This document shows, piece by piece, positions 26,554 through 35,015 of a DNA stretch of 64,000 bases. Positions within the stretch are counted from its first letter, which is position 1, and each line of letters starts with the position of its first letter. The translations under genes were made by a program, and so were the position numbers. Below the pieces are notes generated by a model. The model did no database searches. It was not told the origin of the DNA and saw only the letters and a list, made by a program, of their open reading frames with translations. The stretch lies in contig JAPKZO010000040.1 in assembly GCA_026393755.1 (NCBI GenBank), positions 313,524 through 377,523 on the forward strand, read 5' to 3'. The stretch is from Acidobacteriota bacterium. Its GTDB lineage: Bacteria > Acidobacteriota > Vicinamibacteria > Vicinamibacterales > JAKQTR01.

Positions 26554-28799
26554 GCGCCGCTCACTTTCTGCGGCCGCGAGCCCCGTCGGGCGGAACGGAT
26601 CGTCTCTCCTCGCGCCACCGTCTCCTTCCGCACGGTGACGTCTTCCGGCCGCAAGGCCGCGGTCTCATGCGGCAGGCTCACGCGCACCGTGGTTCCCTTC
26701 CCCCGCCGGGTGTCAATCTTGAAGCCGCCTCCCAAGGAAGCCGCCATTTCTTTCATCACGCGGAGGCCCATCCGTGATGTTGCCTTCCCCGTTTGTCCGG
26801 ACGGACTGAATCCTGCTCCATTATCACGAACCGTCAGTTTGACTTCCTTCCTGGATGCGCTGAGGAACACGTCCACTTGCTTCGCATCGCCGTGCGTGAT
26901 GGCATTGGTCAGCGCCTCCTGCACAACCCTGAACAGCGTCGTCGCGGTGTCTCCGGACACGCGCCTTCGCCCCAGCGTATCTCTGAAGTGAATCCGGATG
27001 CCCCCGTGCCTGGTCACCTTGGAGAAGTGTTGCCGCAGGGCGGCGCACAGTCCGAGCAGATCAAGTTCGGGCGGCCGAAGTTCGACGGCCACCTCCTTCA
27101 GGCGGGCCACTGACTCGTCAAACAGTTGCCTGGTCCGCTTCGTCCACTTGAGCGCTTCTCGTGGCTTCCCGGCGCGGAGATCCTCTTCGATCGCGTCGAG
27201 ATGGGCCGAAATCCCTACCGCCAGCGAACCCACGTCGTGGTGCAGGACGGACGACACCTTCTTCCTCTCTTCCTCTCGCGTGGTGATGATCTCTCGAGAG
27301 AACGTCCGCATCCTCTCCTCCGCCCGTTGGCGCTCGGTGATGTCCTGAACCGTGCCCCGCATTCTGACGGGCTTTCCCCCCTCGCCAGTAATCGTCTCGC
27401 CCTGCGCGTGGACGGTGCGTGTGGAGCCGTCCGAGCGGATTACGCGGTGCTCTACCTTGTAGACTTTCTTTCCTTCCAGCGCATCCTCGACGGCTTTCCT
27501 GACGGACTCCCTGTCTTCAGGGTGTATGGCCTGAAGGCTTTCGTCAAGGTTCCTGAACCCGCCCGGCTCCACGCCGTAGATGCGGCACATCTCGACGGAC
27601 CACGTGGCCTTGTCTTGTTTGAGGTCCCAGTCCCAGCTGCCCACCTGTGCGCTGCGCTGCGCCTCGGCGAGCGACGCCTCGCTCTCTCGGATGATTTCCT
27701 CCTTCTGTTTGCGCTCGGTGACGTCGTCATACACACTAACGATTTCCCCAGAAGGAAGACGGTAAACATAGTTTTCATACCATTTGATCCGCTTTTTGTC
27801 CCGGTAAACCCTGGCGGGGTAATGCTCCGGAATACCCGTTTCCCAGACTCGTCTGAACACGTCCAGCAGCCCGAATTCCCTGATGCCCGGACGAACGGTA
27901 TGAATTGATTTCCCGAGAAGGTCTTGTTTGCGATCGCCGTCAAGACGCTCGCCCGCCTTGTTGAAATCAACAAAAACGAAATCGTCGCCGTTGTCTTTGA
28001 CTTCAAATACGGCGGCACCGCTACTGATATTGTCGAACAACTGGCGAAAGCGCCCCTCGCTCGCCCGCAGCGCCTCCTCGGCCCGTTTGCGCTCGGTGAT
28101 GTTGCGGAAGTATCCGATGAGGCCGTCGGCTTTGCCCGTCAGGTCGAACTTCGGAATGTAAGCCCCCTCGAAGAACTCAGTTTCGCCCTTTGAGTTCTGA
28201 AGCGACAACTCCGAGTGAAACGGCTCGCCCGTCTCCATCACTTTCGTCTTAATGGCGGTAAGCTTCTCGGCATCCTCCTTTCCGAGGAAGTCCCGCTCGT
28301 GCTTCCCAATCATGTCGGCCTCGGTGAGGCCGAGCTGCGGGTTGATCACAAACCGGTAACGCAGATCGCGGTCCTGCAGGATGATGTGGTCCGGGGTGTG
28401 GGAGACGATGGCGCGGAAGCGCGCCTCGCTCTCGCGCAGCGCCGCGTTCGCGCGCTTGTGCTCGGTGACGTCGTGACCGTAAAGATTGGCAAAGCGCGTG
28501 GCGATAATCGGCGCAACGAAGAACGAATACACCCGCTCGCCGTGCTCGAGATCGAGCTCCTGTGTTGCTCCAGTGTCCATGGACCGAAAGACGGCGTCCC
28601 TCAGTACGGGGGGACTCGCCTGGCCAATGTCCAGATGCCACTGTGGCAGCAGGCTCACGCCGGCCTCGTTGATGTACAGCAGCGTACCGTCTCGAGCGAT
28701 CCGCAAGACGGGGTTGGGATTGTCGGATGGGAACTTCGACAGGTCCTGAATTGCTTCCTTCGCCCGCCTGGATGTTCGACGAGTTGACTTCATCGTCAT
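26550..28799 (-). CDS. Cytoplasmic multi-PAS sensor histidine kinase (HisKA_3/NarX type)
   Basis: This 749-residue kinase has no evident membrane segment. Four PAS domains lie in tandem at about residues 24-112, 120-238, 245-365 and 375-490, each ending in the usual ITERKRAEE-like linker. HisKA_3 follows, with phospho-His in VSSVLHHDVGSLAVG (near 525), then a HATPase domain with VQEALTNAITHGDA, DNGAGFSP and GLRVMKEM. The C-terminus past about 715 is a basic tail. It is coupled to the NarL-type regulator by a 4-base overlap. PAS 4 contains GSWDWDLKQDKATWS, the PAS_3 pattern. Signals are probably cytosolic (redox, small molecules), but no cofactor ligand is obvious. Confidence 0.92.
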   Translation of the reverse strand: MTMKSTRRTSRRAKEAIQDLSKFPSDNPNPVLRIARDGTLLYINEAGVSLLPQWHLDIGQASPPVLRDAVFRSMDTGATQELDLEHGERVYSFFVAPIIATRFANLYGHDVTEHKRANAALRESEARFRAIVSHTPDHIILQDRDLRYRFVINPQLGLTEADMIGKHERDFLGKEDAEKLTAIKTKVMETGEPFHSELSLQNSKGETEFFEGAYIPKFDLTGKADGLIGYFRNITERKRAEEALRASEGRFRQLFDNISSGAAVFEVKDNGDDFVFVDFNKAGERLDGDRKQDLLGKSIHTVRPGIREFGLLDVFRRVWETGIPEHYPARVYRDKKRIKWYENYVYRLPSGEIVSVYDDVTERKQKEEIIRESEASLAEAQRSAQVGSWDWDLKQDKATWSVEMCRIYGVEPGGFRNLDESLQAIHPEDRESVRKAVEDALEGKKVYKVEHRVIRSDGSTRTVHAQGETITGEGGKPVRMRGTVQDITERQRAEERMRTFSREIITTREEERKKVSSVLHHDVGSLAVGISAHLDAIEEDLRAGKPREALKWTKRTRQLFDESVARLKEVAVELRPPELDLLGLCAALRQHFSKVTRHGGIRIHFRDTLGRRRVSGDTATTLFRVVQEALTNAITHGDAKQVDVFLSASRKEVKLTVRDNGAGFSPSGQTGKATSRMGLRVMKEMAASLGGGFKIDTRRGKGTTVRVSLPHETAALRPEDVTVRKETVARGETIRSARRGSRPQKVSGA

Positions 28800-28872
28800 C
28801 GTGCAGATCTCTACTGTCCTGTTCAGTAACGGTGTATCACGAACTCACGAAGCTCACGAATGTTATTTGAGC

Positions 28873-28940
28873 GCGGTGGGCCTGTCGAACCCGCCTGCGG
28901 TGAGCCTGTCGAACCCGCCTGCGGTGAGCCTGTCGAACTC
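28873..28940. repeat. 24-base tandem repeat, about 2.8 copies
   Basis: The unit starts gcggtgagcctgtcgaac and ends ccgcct. Copies are at 28873-28896 (one mismatch), 28897-28920 (perfect) and 28921-28940 (partial). The core gagcctgtcgaa belongs to a short repeat seen in many GC-rich genomes. The repeat lies between the kinase start and tRNA-Asp. No spacers are present, so it is not CRISPR. Confidence 0.75.
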
Positions 28941-28953
28941 GTGTGAGGGCTTC

Positions 28954-28972
28954 CGCGGGCGAAGCACCCGCG
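28954..28972 (-). terminator. GC-rich hairpin downstream of tRNA-Asp
   Basis: The arms cgcggg (28954-28959) and cccgcg (28967-28972) with a 7-base loop lie about 22 bases beyond the 3' end of tRNA-Asp on the minus strand. No T-tract follows, so a terminator role is only tentative. Confidence 0.3.
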
Positions 28973-28993
28973 ACTATGGTGTGGTGTGGAAAC

Positions 28994-29070
<77 letters not shown>

Positions 29071-29159
29071 GCTCGAGGCGGCTACTCGGCAGTCCGTTTC
29101 GTGGCAGTCGCTGTCACCATCTGCCTGGACTTACTGAACCCGAAAACTGCGATCTCGCC

Positions 29160-29234
29160 TGGTGGGCGGTACAGGGCTCGAACCTGTGACAGCCGGCGTG
29201 TAAAGCCGGTGCTCTACCGCTGAGCTAACCGCCC
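29160..29234 (-). tRNA. tRNA-Val (anticodon TAC)
   Basis: The 75 bases fold as a cloverleaf on the minus strand: acceptor GGGCGGT/ACCGCCC, D-arm GCTCAGCGGTAGAGC, anticodon stem CCGGC/GCCGG around TTTACAC, and T-arm ACAGGTTCGAGCCCTGT. CCA is encoded. Its first 21 bases are also the last codons of the upstream DUF3592 reading frame, whose TAG stop lies in the D-arm. Confidence 0.97.
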
Positions 29235-29774
29235 GACACGTCCATCCGGCCCGCCCGACAAAGGATCAAGTTTACCACGTCGGCGGATGAGCTTCCACCA
29301 CCAATACGCCGCGCCCGAGCCCAGCATCATCCCCATCAGCAGATAGCCCGCCTGCGTCCAGAAGTCCGGCAGCTCCGGCCTCAGCTTCGCGGCATCCGGC
29401 CGACCCCGCAGGTACACGACGTCCACGCGCGATCCCACCGGATAGATCTCGGACGGGCCTCGCGCCTGTGCCTCGATCGAATAAGTGCTCTCGCCGTCCT
29501 TGAACTCCACAATCGCGCGATACAACCGTCGCGCCGGCGCCAGTTGGACGCCCGAGACCACCTTCCCGGCGGACGGATCCGCCCAATCCGCGGCCAACTC
29601 CTCGACCTGGCGCGCCACCACGCCCTCGACGGTGACGCCGTTGAACGCGAACCACAAGTGGCGCCAGGCGCCGACGACCGTGATCACCGACACGAACAGA
29701 CAGCCGAGGAGCACAATCCTCAGTCCGACTGCCACCAGGCATCCGATCCCTGTCCTGCGCACAAAGCCCTGCAT
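29214..29774 (-). CDS. DUF3592-type membrane protein
   Basis: This 186-residue protein has an N-terminal membrane helix (about residues 12-36), an extracytoplasmic beta-rich domain typical of DUF3592 (TVEGVVARQVEEL..., YRAIVEFKDGESTYSIEA, YPVGSRVDVVYLRGRPDAAKL) and a C-terminal helix (about 147-165). I start it at the ATG at 29774; the frame remains open to 30323, but that part lies antisense to the patatin gene. The last seven codons and the stop read into tRNA-Val on the same strand. It is divergent from the patatin-like gene. No function is established for the family. Confidence 0.75.
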   Translation of the reverse strand: MQGFVRRTGIGCLVAVGLRIVLLGCLFVSVITVVGAWRHLWFAFNGVTVEGVVARQVEELAADWADPSAGKVVSGVQLAPARRLYRAIVEFKDGESTYSIEAQARGPSEIYPVGSRVDVVYLRGRPDAAKLRPELPDFWTQAGYLLMGMMLGSGAAYWWWKLIRRRGKLDPLSGGPDGRVGRLAQR

Positions 29775-29826
29775 CTGGTCCGCCTCGGCCTCGATTGTAA
29801 CCGCATCAAGGGTACACTGTGACTCG

Positions 29827-32097
29827 ATGAATCGCCATCCGGCCCTGGACTCTCCGCTGGCGCACACTGCGGTCGCCGGCCTGCTCGGATTCATCCTCGT
29901 CGTCGCCGCGCCCTTTCCCGTGTCGGCGCAAACGGCTCCATCCTCACCCGCCGCCAGGCCCCGCATCGGCCTCGCCCTCGGCGGCGGTGCCGCGCGGGGG
30001 TTGGCGCATATCGGCGTGCTCAAGTGGTTCGAGGAGCACCGGATTCCCATTGACGCGATTGCCGGCACCAGCATGGGCGGCCTCATCGGAGGCGCGTTCG
30101 CCACCGGCATGACGCCTGCCGAAATCGAACGCCTGGTGTCGAGCCTCTCGTGGGAGCAGATGCTGGCGCCGGGCGCGTCGTTCGCGGACAAGGCGTTCCG
30201 GCGCAAGCAGGACGCCCGGGACTTTCCCTCGCGTCTCGAGTTCGGCCTCCGCGGCGGATTCAGTCTTCCGGCCGGCTTGAGCGCCAGCCCGCAGATCGAT
30301 CTGCTGCTCGGGCGCATCGCCATGCCGTACTACGCGACAACCAGCTTCGACCAGTTTCCTACGCCGTTCCGCTGCGTCGCCGCCGATCTGAAGAGCGCTG
30401 AGGCGGTGGTCTTCGATCGCGGCGGGCTGGCCCAGGCCTTGCGGGCGACGATGGCTACTCCGGGCGTATTCGCGCCAGTCACGGTGGACGGCCGGACGCT
30501 GGTCGATGGTGGCATCCTCAACAACGTGCCCGCCGACGTCGTCTCGGCCATGGGCGCCGACATCGTCATCGCGGTCGATGTGAGCGGCGACCTCGCGTAC
30601 GAAAAGCGCGGAGACTCGCTGCTGTCCGTGTTGGTCGAGTCGCTTGACGTGATGATGCGTGCCGGGTCGCGCCGCGCGCTTGAATCGGCAGACATCGTGC
30701 TCGTCCCCGCCCTTAAGGGATTCTGGGCCGTTGATTTCGACCGCGCCGATCAGTTCGCCAGGCAGGGATATGCTGCGGCCGAGGCGCAGCGGTCCTCGCT
30801 CGAAAAGTACGCGCTGAGCCCGGTTGAATACGAGGCGTATCGTGCCGCGCGCGCCGGCCTGCGCAGGACGCGGCTGCCGGCGCCGGCGTTCGTCGATGTG
30901 GAAGGCGTGCTGCCCGACGAGGCCGCGACGATTCGCGCCCGACTGGAGCGATTCGTGCTCCAGCCGCTCGATACCGCGGCGCTCGATCGGCAGATGGTGG
31001 CGATGATGGGAACCGAGCGTTACCTGTCAGTCACCTATCGCCTCGTCGTCGACGGCGAGCGTGTGGGCATCGCGGTGACGGCCAGGCCGAAGACCTATGG
31101 CCCCCCGTTTCTGCTGACGGCTCTTGATCTGCAGAACACCCAGTCCACCGGGGTTGCCGCGACGCTGCGGGGGCGCGTCTGGACGTCTGGCCTGACCGGG
31201 CACGGGTCCGAAGCCAGACTGGACGTGGCTGCCGGCACGATCATGCGCGCGGCCGGTGAGTGGTACCAGCCCGTCGGTCACGGAGGCTTGTTCGTCTCGT
31301 CATACGCCGGCGTTGAGGAACAGCAGTTCAATGTATTTGAGGGGCGGCAGTTCCGCGCTGAGTACCGCCGGACCGTGTCGACCGCGGGCGTCGACGCCGG
31401 GTTCACGATGGGCAACGTTTTCGAGTGGCGCGCCGGCTACGCCGCCGAGCATCTCGACGGCCTCACGCTGGTGGGCACTGGGGTGCTGCCCGCGAGCAAC
31501 GGATCCCAGCGATACGTCAGGCTGCAGGCCACATACGACGGGCAGAGCGGGCCCACGATCCCCGATCGCGGCCTGTATGCGCAAGGGCGGATCCGCCGCT
31601 TCACCCATGTCGCCGGCGCGACGTCCACGGACCTCGCCGTAAGCCCACGCGCCGAACCCGACAATCTGCTTTCTGGCGAGGCCGACGCGTCGGTGTTCAT
31701 GCCGGTCAGCCGCGCAGGCAGGGTCTTCGTTCGGGCCGCCGGTGGCTCCTCCTTCGGCAGCACGGCCCAGGTCAACGCGTTTGCGCTCGGTGGGCCGTTC
31801 TTGCTCAGCGCCCTCAACGTCGGCGAATTGCGCGGCAGCAACTATGTGCTGGCCACGGCCGGGTACTTCCACCGCGTGTACCGGTTCGCGCAGGGCGCGG
31901 GCGGGATCGTGTATGCGGGCGGCTGGGTTGAGAACGGCGCGACGTTCGAACGGTGGAGCGGCGCTATGTTCAAGACCGACGTGTCTGGAGGGTTTGTCGT
32001 CGACACACCACTCGGACCGATCTCGGCCGGCGCCAGCGTGGGATTTGACGGCCGACTTCGCCTGTTCGCGGGGCTTGGCCAGCTGATGCACCGGTAA
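29827..32097 (+). CDS. Patatin-like phospholipase fused to POTRA and outer-membrane barrel (type Vd autotransporter, PlpD-like)
   Basis: This 756-residue exported protein starts with a signal peptide at residues 1-37 (ending VSAQ). The patatin domain covers about 45-250: oxyanion loop GGGAARGLAHIG, nucleophile Ser in GTSMGG near 80, and catalytic Asp in DGGIL near 226. A POTRA-like segment is at about 355-430 (FVDVEGVLPDEAATIRARLERF, then VTYRLVVDGERVGIAV). A barrel domain runs from about 440 to 756, with alternating hydrophobic strands and a final strand ending FAGLGQLMHR. The order matches PlpD/FplA, where the barrel exports the lipase. A TACACT box eight bases before the ATG again suggests a very short leader. 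Confidence 0.9.
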   Translation: MNRHPALDSPLAHTAVAGLLGFILVVAAPFPVSAQTAPSSPAARPRIGLALGGGAARGLAHIGVLKWFEEHRIPIDAIAGTSMGGLIGGAFATGMTPAEIERLVSSLSWEQMLAPGASFADKAFRRKQDARDFPSRLEFGLRGGFSLPAGLSASPQIDLLLGRIAMPYYATTSFDQFPTPFRCVAADLKSAEAVVFDRGGLAQALRATMATPGVFAPVTVDGRTLVDGGILNNVPADVVSAMGADIVIAVDVSGDLAYEKRGDSLLSVLVESLDVMMRAGSRRALESADIVLVPALKGFWAVDFDRADQFARQGYAAAEAQRSSLEKYALSPVEYEAYRAARAGLRRTRLPAPAFVDVEGVLPDEAATIRARLERFVLQPLDTAALDRQMVAMMGTERYLSVTYRLVVDGERVGIAVTARPKTYGPPFLLTALDLQNTQSTGVAATLRGRVWTSGLTGHGSEARLDVAAGTIMRAAGEWYQPVGHGGLFVSSYAGVEEQQFNVFEGRQFRAEYRRTVSTAGVDAGFTMGNVFEWRAGYAAEHLDGLTLVGTGVLPASNGSQRYVRLQATYDGQSGPTIPDRGLYAQGRIRRFTHVAGATSTDLAVSPRAEPDNLLSGEADASVFMPVSRAGRVFVRAAGGSSFGSTAQVNAFALGGPFLLSALNVGELRGSNYVLATAGYFHRVYRFAQGAGGIVYAGGWVENGATFERWSGAMFKTDVSGGFVVDTPLGPISAGASVGFDGRLRLFAGLGQLMHR

Positions 32098-32125
32098 TTG
32101 GCGACGGTGGCCATGACAGCCCGTC

Positions 32126-32131
32126 TATAAT
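32126..32131 (+). promoter_or_regulatory. Consensus -10 box (TATAAT) for namZ
   Basis: A perfect TATAAT ends six bases before the ATG at 32138, so initiation at the usual distance would fall on the A of the start codon and give a leaderless mRNA. The six intervening bases are all C, so there is no Shine-Dalgarno. No clear -35 hexamer lies at 16-18 bases. Confidence 0.55.
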
Positions 32132-32137
32132 CCCCCC

Positions 32138-33301
32138 ATGACTGTCGTCCCTGGACTCACCCGCCTGCTGGCATCGCGCGATCTCAAGGGGCGTCGGGTC
32201 GGACTGGTCTGCAACCCTGCCTCGGTGGACGCCGACCTGAACCACGCCGCCGATTTGATCTCTGCCGCGCCCGGCGTGACGCTGGCCGCGATCTTCGGCC
32301 CGCAGCACGGCTTCCGATCCGACCTGCAGGACAACATGATCGAAACGGCGCACGCGGCCGACGCCCGGCGCCGGGTGCCAATCTACTCCCTCTACAGCGA
32401 GACTCGCGAACCAACCGCGGAGATGCTCGAGGGGATTGATGCGCTCGTGGTGGACCTCCAGGATATCGGCGCCCGCATCTACACATTCGTCTACACGATG
32501 GCGAACTGCCTGCGCGCGGCCGCCCGCCACGGCATTCCGGTCATCGTTTGCGATCGCCCGAATCCGATTGGCGGCGAGGCCGTCGAAGGCCCCGTGCTCG
32601 ATCCGAAATTCAAGTCGTTTGTCGGGCTGTTCCCCATCCCGATGCGACACGGCTGTACGATTGGCGAGCTCGCGCGCCTGTTCAACGAGCAGTTCGGCAT
32701 CGGCGCGAAATTGAGCGTCGTGAAGATGGAAGGCTGGTCGCGACAGATGTTCTACGACGAGACCGGCCTGCCCTGGGTGATGCCGTCTCCCAATATGCCC
32801 ACCCTCGACACGGCCATCGTCTATCCGGGAGCGGTGCTGTTTGAAGGCACCGAGCTTTCCGAGGGGCGCGGTACCACACGGCCGTTCGAGCTGATCGGCG
32901 CCCCGTGGATTGACGCCGAGCGGTTCGCGGCCGACATGAATGCGATTGGCGTGCCGGGAGCCCGCTTTCGACCCACGATCTTCGAACCGACGTTCCAGAA
33001 ACACGCGCGCAGCACGTGCGGCGGCTGCCAGACGCACGTGGTCGACAGAAGCCGGTTCCTCCCGGTCTTGAACGGAGTGGCGCTCCTCTCCTGCTTCTTC
33101 AAGACGGATCCGGGGAGATTCGCGTGGCGCCAGCCCCCGTACGAATACGAACACGAGAAGATGCCGATCGATATCCTGGCGGGGTCGGCGGGCCTTTGTC
33201 AGCAGATCGAGGCCGGCGTCGATCCGTTCACCATCGCGGAGGGCTGGACGGCCGGCGTCGCGGAATTCGTGCGCACCCGACAGCAGTACCTGCTCTACTG
33301 A
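32138..33301 (+). CDS. namZ: Exo-beta-N-acetylmuramidase (NamZ/DUF1343 family)
   Basis: This 387-residue protein belongs to the family that removes terminal MurNAc from peptidoglycan fragments (Bacillus YbbC). Family motifs seen are GLVCNPASVD, FGPQHGFRSDLQDNM, LYSETREPTAEML, VDLQDIGARIYTFVYTM and PSPNMPTLDTAIVYPG, followed by LFEGTELSEGRGTTRPFE. No signal peptide is visible, so unlike secreted homologues it should work in the cytoplasm on imported muropeptides. The following gene encodes a POT-like transporter and could supply such substrates; that link is inferred. The start is supported by the consensus TATAAT six bases upstream, which suggests leaderless expression. Confidence 0.9.
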   Translation: MTVVPGLTRLLASRDLKGRRVGLVCNPASVDADLNHAADLISAAPGVTLAAIFGPQHGFRSDLQDNMIETAHAADARRRVPIYSLYSETREPTAEMLEGIDALVVDLQDIGARIYTFVYTMANCLRAAARHGIPVIVCDRPNPIGGEAVEGPVLDPKFKSFVGLFPIPMRHGCTIGELARLFNEQFGIGAKLSVVKMEGWSRQMFYDETGLPWVMPSPNMPTLDTAIVYPGAVLFEGTELSEGRGTTRPFELIGAPWIDAERFAADMNAIGVPGARFRPTIFEPTFQKHARSTCGGCQTHVVDRSRFLPVLNGVALLSCFFKTDPGRFAWRQPPYEYEHEKMPIDILAGSAGLCQQIEAGVDPFTIAEGWTAGVAEFVRTRQQYLLY

Positions 33302-33417
33302 TGGCAATCGAACGCCCGCTCCTGATGTGGGGTTCCATCTGGACGCCGATCCAGTTAGGATAGGCTGCCCCATCGGACTTCTCCGGCGTTTCCTGACTTC
33401 ATTCCGAGACATCTGCC

Positions 33418-35013
33418 ATGGCACAACCTCTTCCACCCGGCACCGACGCTCCTGTTCAGCCATTTCCCGGATCCTTCTGGACCGCCAACGTCACGGAACT
33501 GTTCGAGCGCGCCGCCTACTATTCGATGGCGAGTTTCGTCGTCATCTATCTCGGCCAGCTCGGTTTTGGCGCCTATTGGCCTTCGACGCTCAATTCGACC
33601 GTGTTGTGGGGACTCGTCTACTTCCTGCCGATCCTGTCGGGCACAATCGCCGACCAGATCGGGTTTCGGCGGGCTCTGCTCATCGCCTTCGTCCTCCTGG
33701 CGATCGGCTATTTCTTCATGGGCTACCCCGTCTGGTTCGGCGGAAGCGTGCTGAGCAAGACGATCCAATCCGAGGTCACCGTCGGATCGCGCGACGCGGT
33801 GATGATTGTCGCGGCCATCCTGCTGATCGGCATCGGCGGGTCGGTGATCAAGCCGTGCATCTCGGGTACGGTGCAGAAGACGGCCGGCGCCCGGGCGACG
33901 CTGGGATTTGCGATCTTCTACATGGTCATCAATATCGGGTCGCTGTTCGGACGCGGGACCGCGTTTGTCGTGAGGAGCGGCTCAGGGCTCACCACCATTC
34001 TCAAGGTGGTCGCCATCTGCGGGCTGGCTGCCGCTGGAATCGTGTTTCTCGTGCATCGCACGACCAAAGCGGATCGGAGCAAAAAGGACATCTGGATCGC
34101 GACGGCTGGATTTACGGCCCTGGCCGTGGCCGGAGCCTATCTGGTCCGCGAGATCTTTCAGGTCACGGCCGCAGAACGGGAAGTGGCGGGAGCCGTCGAT
34201 CTGTCGCTCATTTTCGCCGTCGCGGCGATCGCGTCAATCGTGGCGTTCTTCGTCGTGCTGTTCACGTACCGGGAGCCCGCGGCTGACGCCGCGGCGCTCT
34301 CCAAGCCGAGACGTTCGATCGGCCGGATCCTGCTCGACATGGTGCTGGTGCTGAAGAGCGGGCGCTTCACGCTCTACCTGATCGTGATGACCGGCTTCTA
34401 CTTCCTCTATAACCAGGTCTACAACGTCTTCCCGCTGTACGTGAAGCGTGTGGTCGAGTCGAACCCGGCCATGGACCTCTACACGGCCGCCAACCCGTTC
34501 GTCATCGTGTGCTTCCAGCTGATCATCTCGAGCACGTGGGGCAAGATGAAGCCCATCCGCTCGATGGTCACCGGCACCATCATTATCAGCGTGGCGATGC
34601 TCATCAACATCGCGCCCATCTGCACGGCTGGCGGGCCACAGGCGCTGGTCGCCAATGCGATGCCAATCGCCTCGACGTTCTTCATCCTGACCGTGGCGCT
34701 GATTGCGCTCGGCGAGCTGTTCACCTCGCCGCGCATGTACGAGTACATTGGCGCCCTCGCGCCAAGGGGCCAGGAAGGGCTATTCCTCGGATACGCCAAC
34801 CTGCCGCTCGCCTTCGGCGCGATGCTGGGCGGCCCGGTCGGCGCTTACATCTTCAACGACATCATGGCGAAAGGCGCGACGGTCAAGGCCGATGGCCTGC
34901 TTGAGCTCGTGCCGGCCAACAACGCCATGGGCTGGCTCATCCTGATGGGCATCGGCTTCGTCTCTGCGGCGTCGCTGTGGATGTTCAACGTCTGGCTCGA
35001 AAAGCAGAAGTAA
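33418..35013 (+). CDS. MFS transporter, POT/peptide-transporter-like
   Basis: This 531-residue inner-membrane transporter has about 12-14 hydrophobic helices. The N-terminal segment FWTANVTELFERAAYYSMAS resembles the E-x-x-E-R-F-x-Y-Y motif of proton-coupled oligopeptide transporters, and IGGSVIKPCISGTVQKTAG resembles the second POT signature (here lacking the usual NIGSL placement until about residue 175, where NIGSLFGR appears). The length suits POT members. The gene follows namZ after 116 bases, so peptide or muropeptide import is a reasonable guess. Its stop lies two bases from the stop of the convergent DUF362 gene. Confidence 0.82.
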   Translation: MAQPLPPGTDAPVQPFPGSFWTANVTELFERAAYYSMASFVVIYLGQLGFGAYWPSTLNSTVLWGLVYFLPILSGTIADQIGFRRALLIAFVLLAIGYFFMGYPVWFGGSVLSKTIQSEVTVGSRDAVMIVAAILLIGIGGSVIKPCISGTVQKTAGARATLGFAIFYMVINIGSLFGRGTAFVVRSGSGLTTILKVVAICGLAAAGIVFLVHRTTKADRSKKDIWIATAGFTALAVAGAYLVREIFQVTAAEREVAGAVDLSLIFAVAAIASIVAFFVVLFTYREPAADAAALSKPRRSIGRILLDMVLVLKSGRFTLYLIVMTGFYFLYNQVYNVFPLYVKRVVESNPAMDLYTAANPFVIVCFQLIISSTWGKMKPIRSMVTGTIIISVAMLINIAPICTAGGPQALVANAMPIASTFFILTVALIALGELFTSPRMYEYIGALAPRGQEGLFLGYANLPLAFGAMLGGPVGAYIFNDIMAKGATVKADGLLELVPANNAMGWLILMGIGFVSAASLWMFNVWLEKQK

Positions 35014-35015
35014 GT

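Noticed and set aside
28873..28940. Possible CRISPR array
   Set aside because: Units are contiguous with no unique spacers and no cas gene is present; it is a tandem repeat.
31970..33463. 497-codon minus-strand open frame
   Set aside because: Antisense to the patatin C-terminus and namZ; no domain visible.
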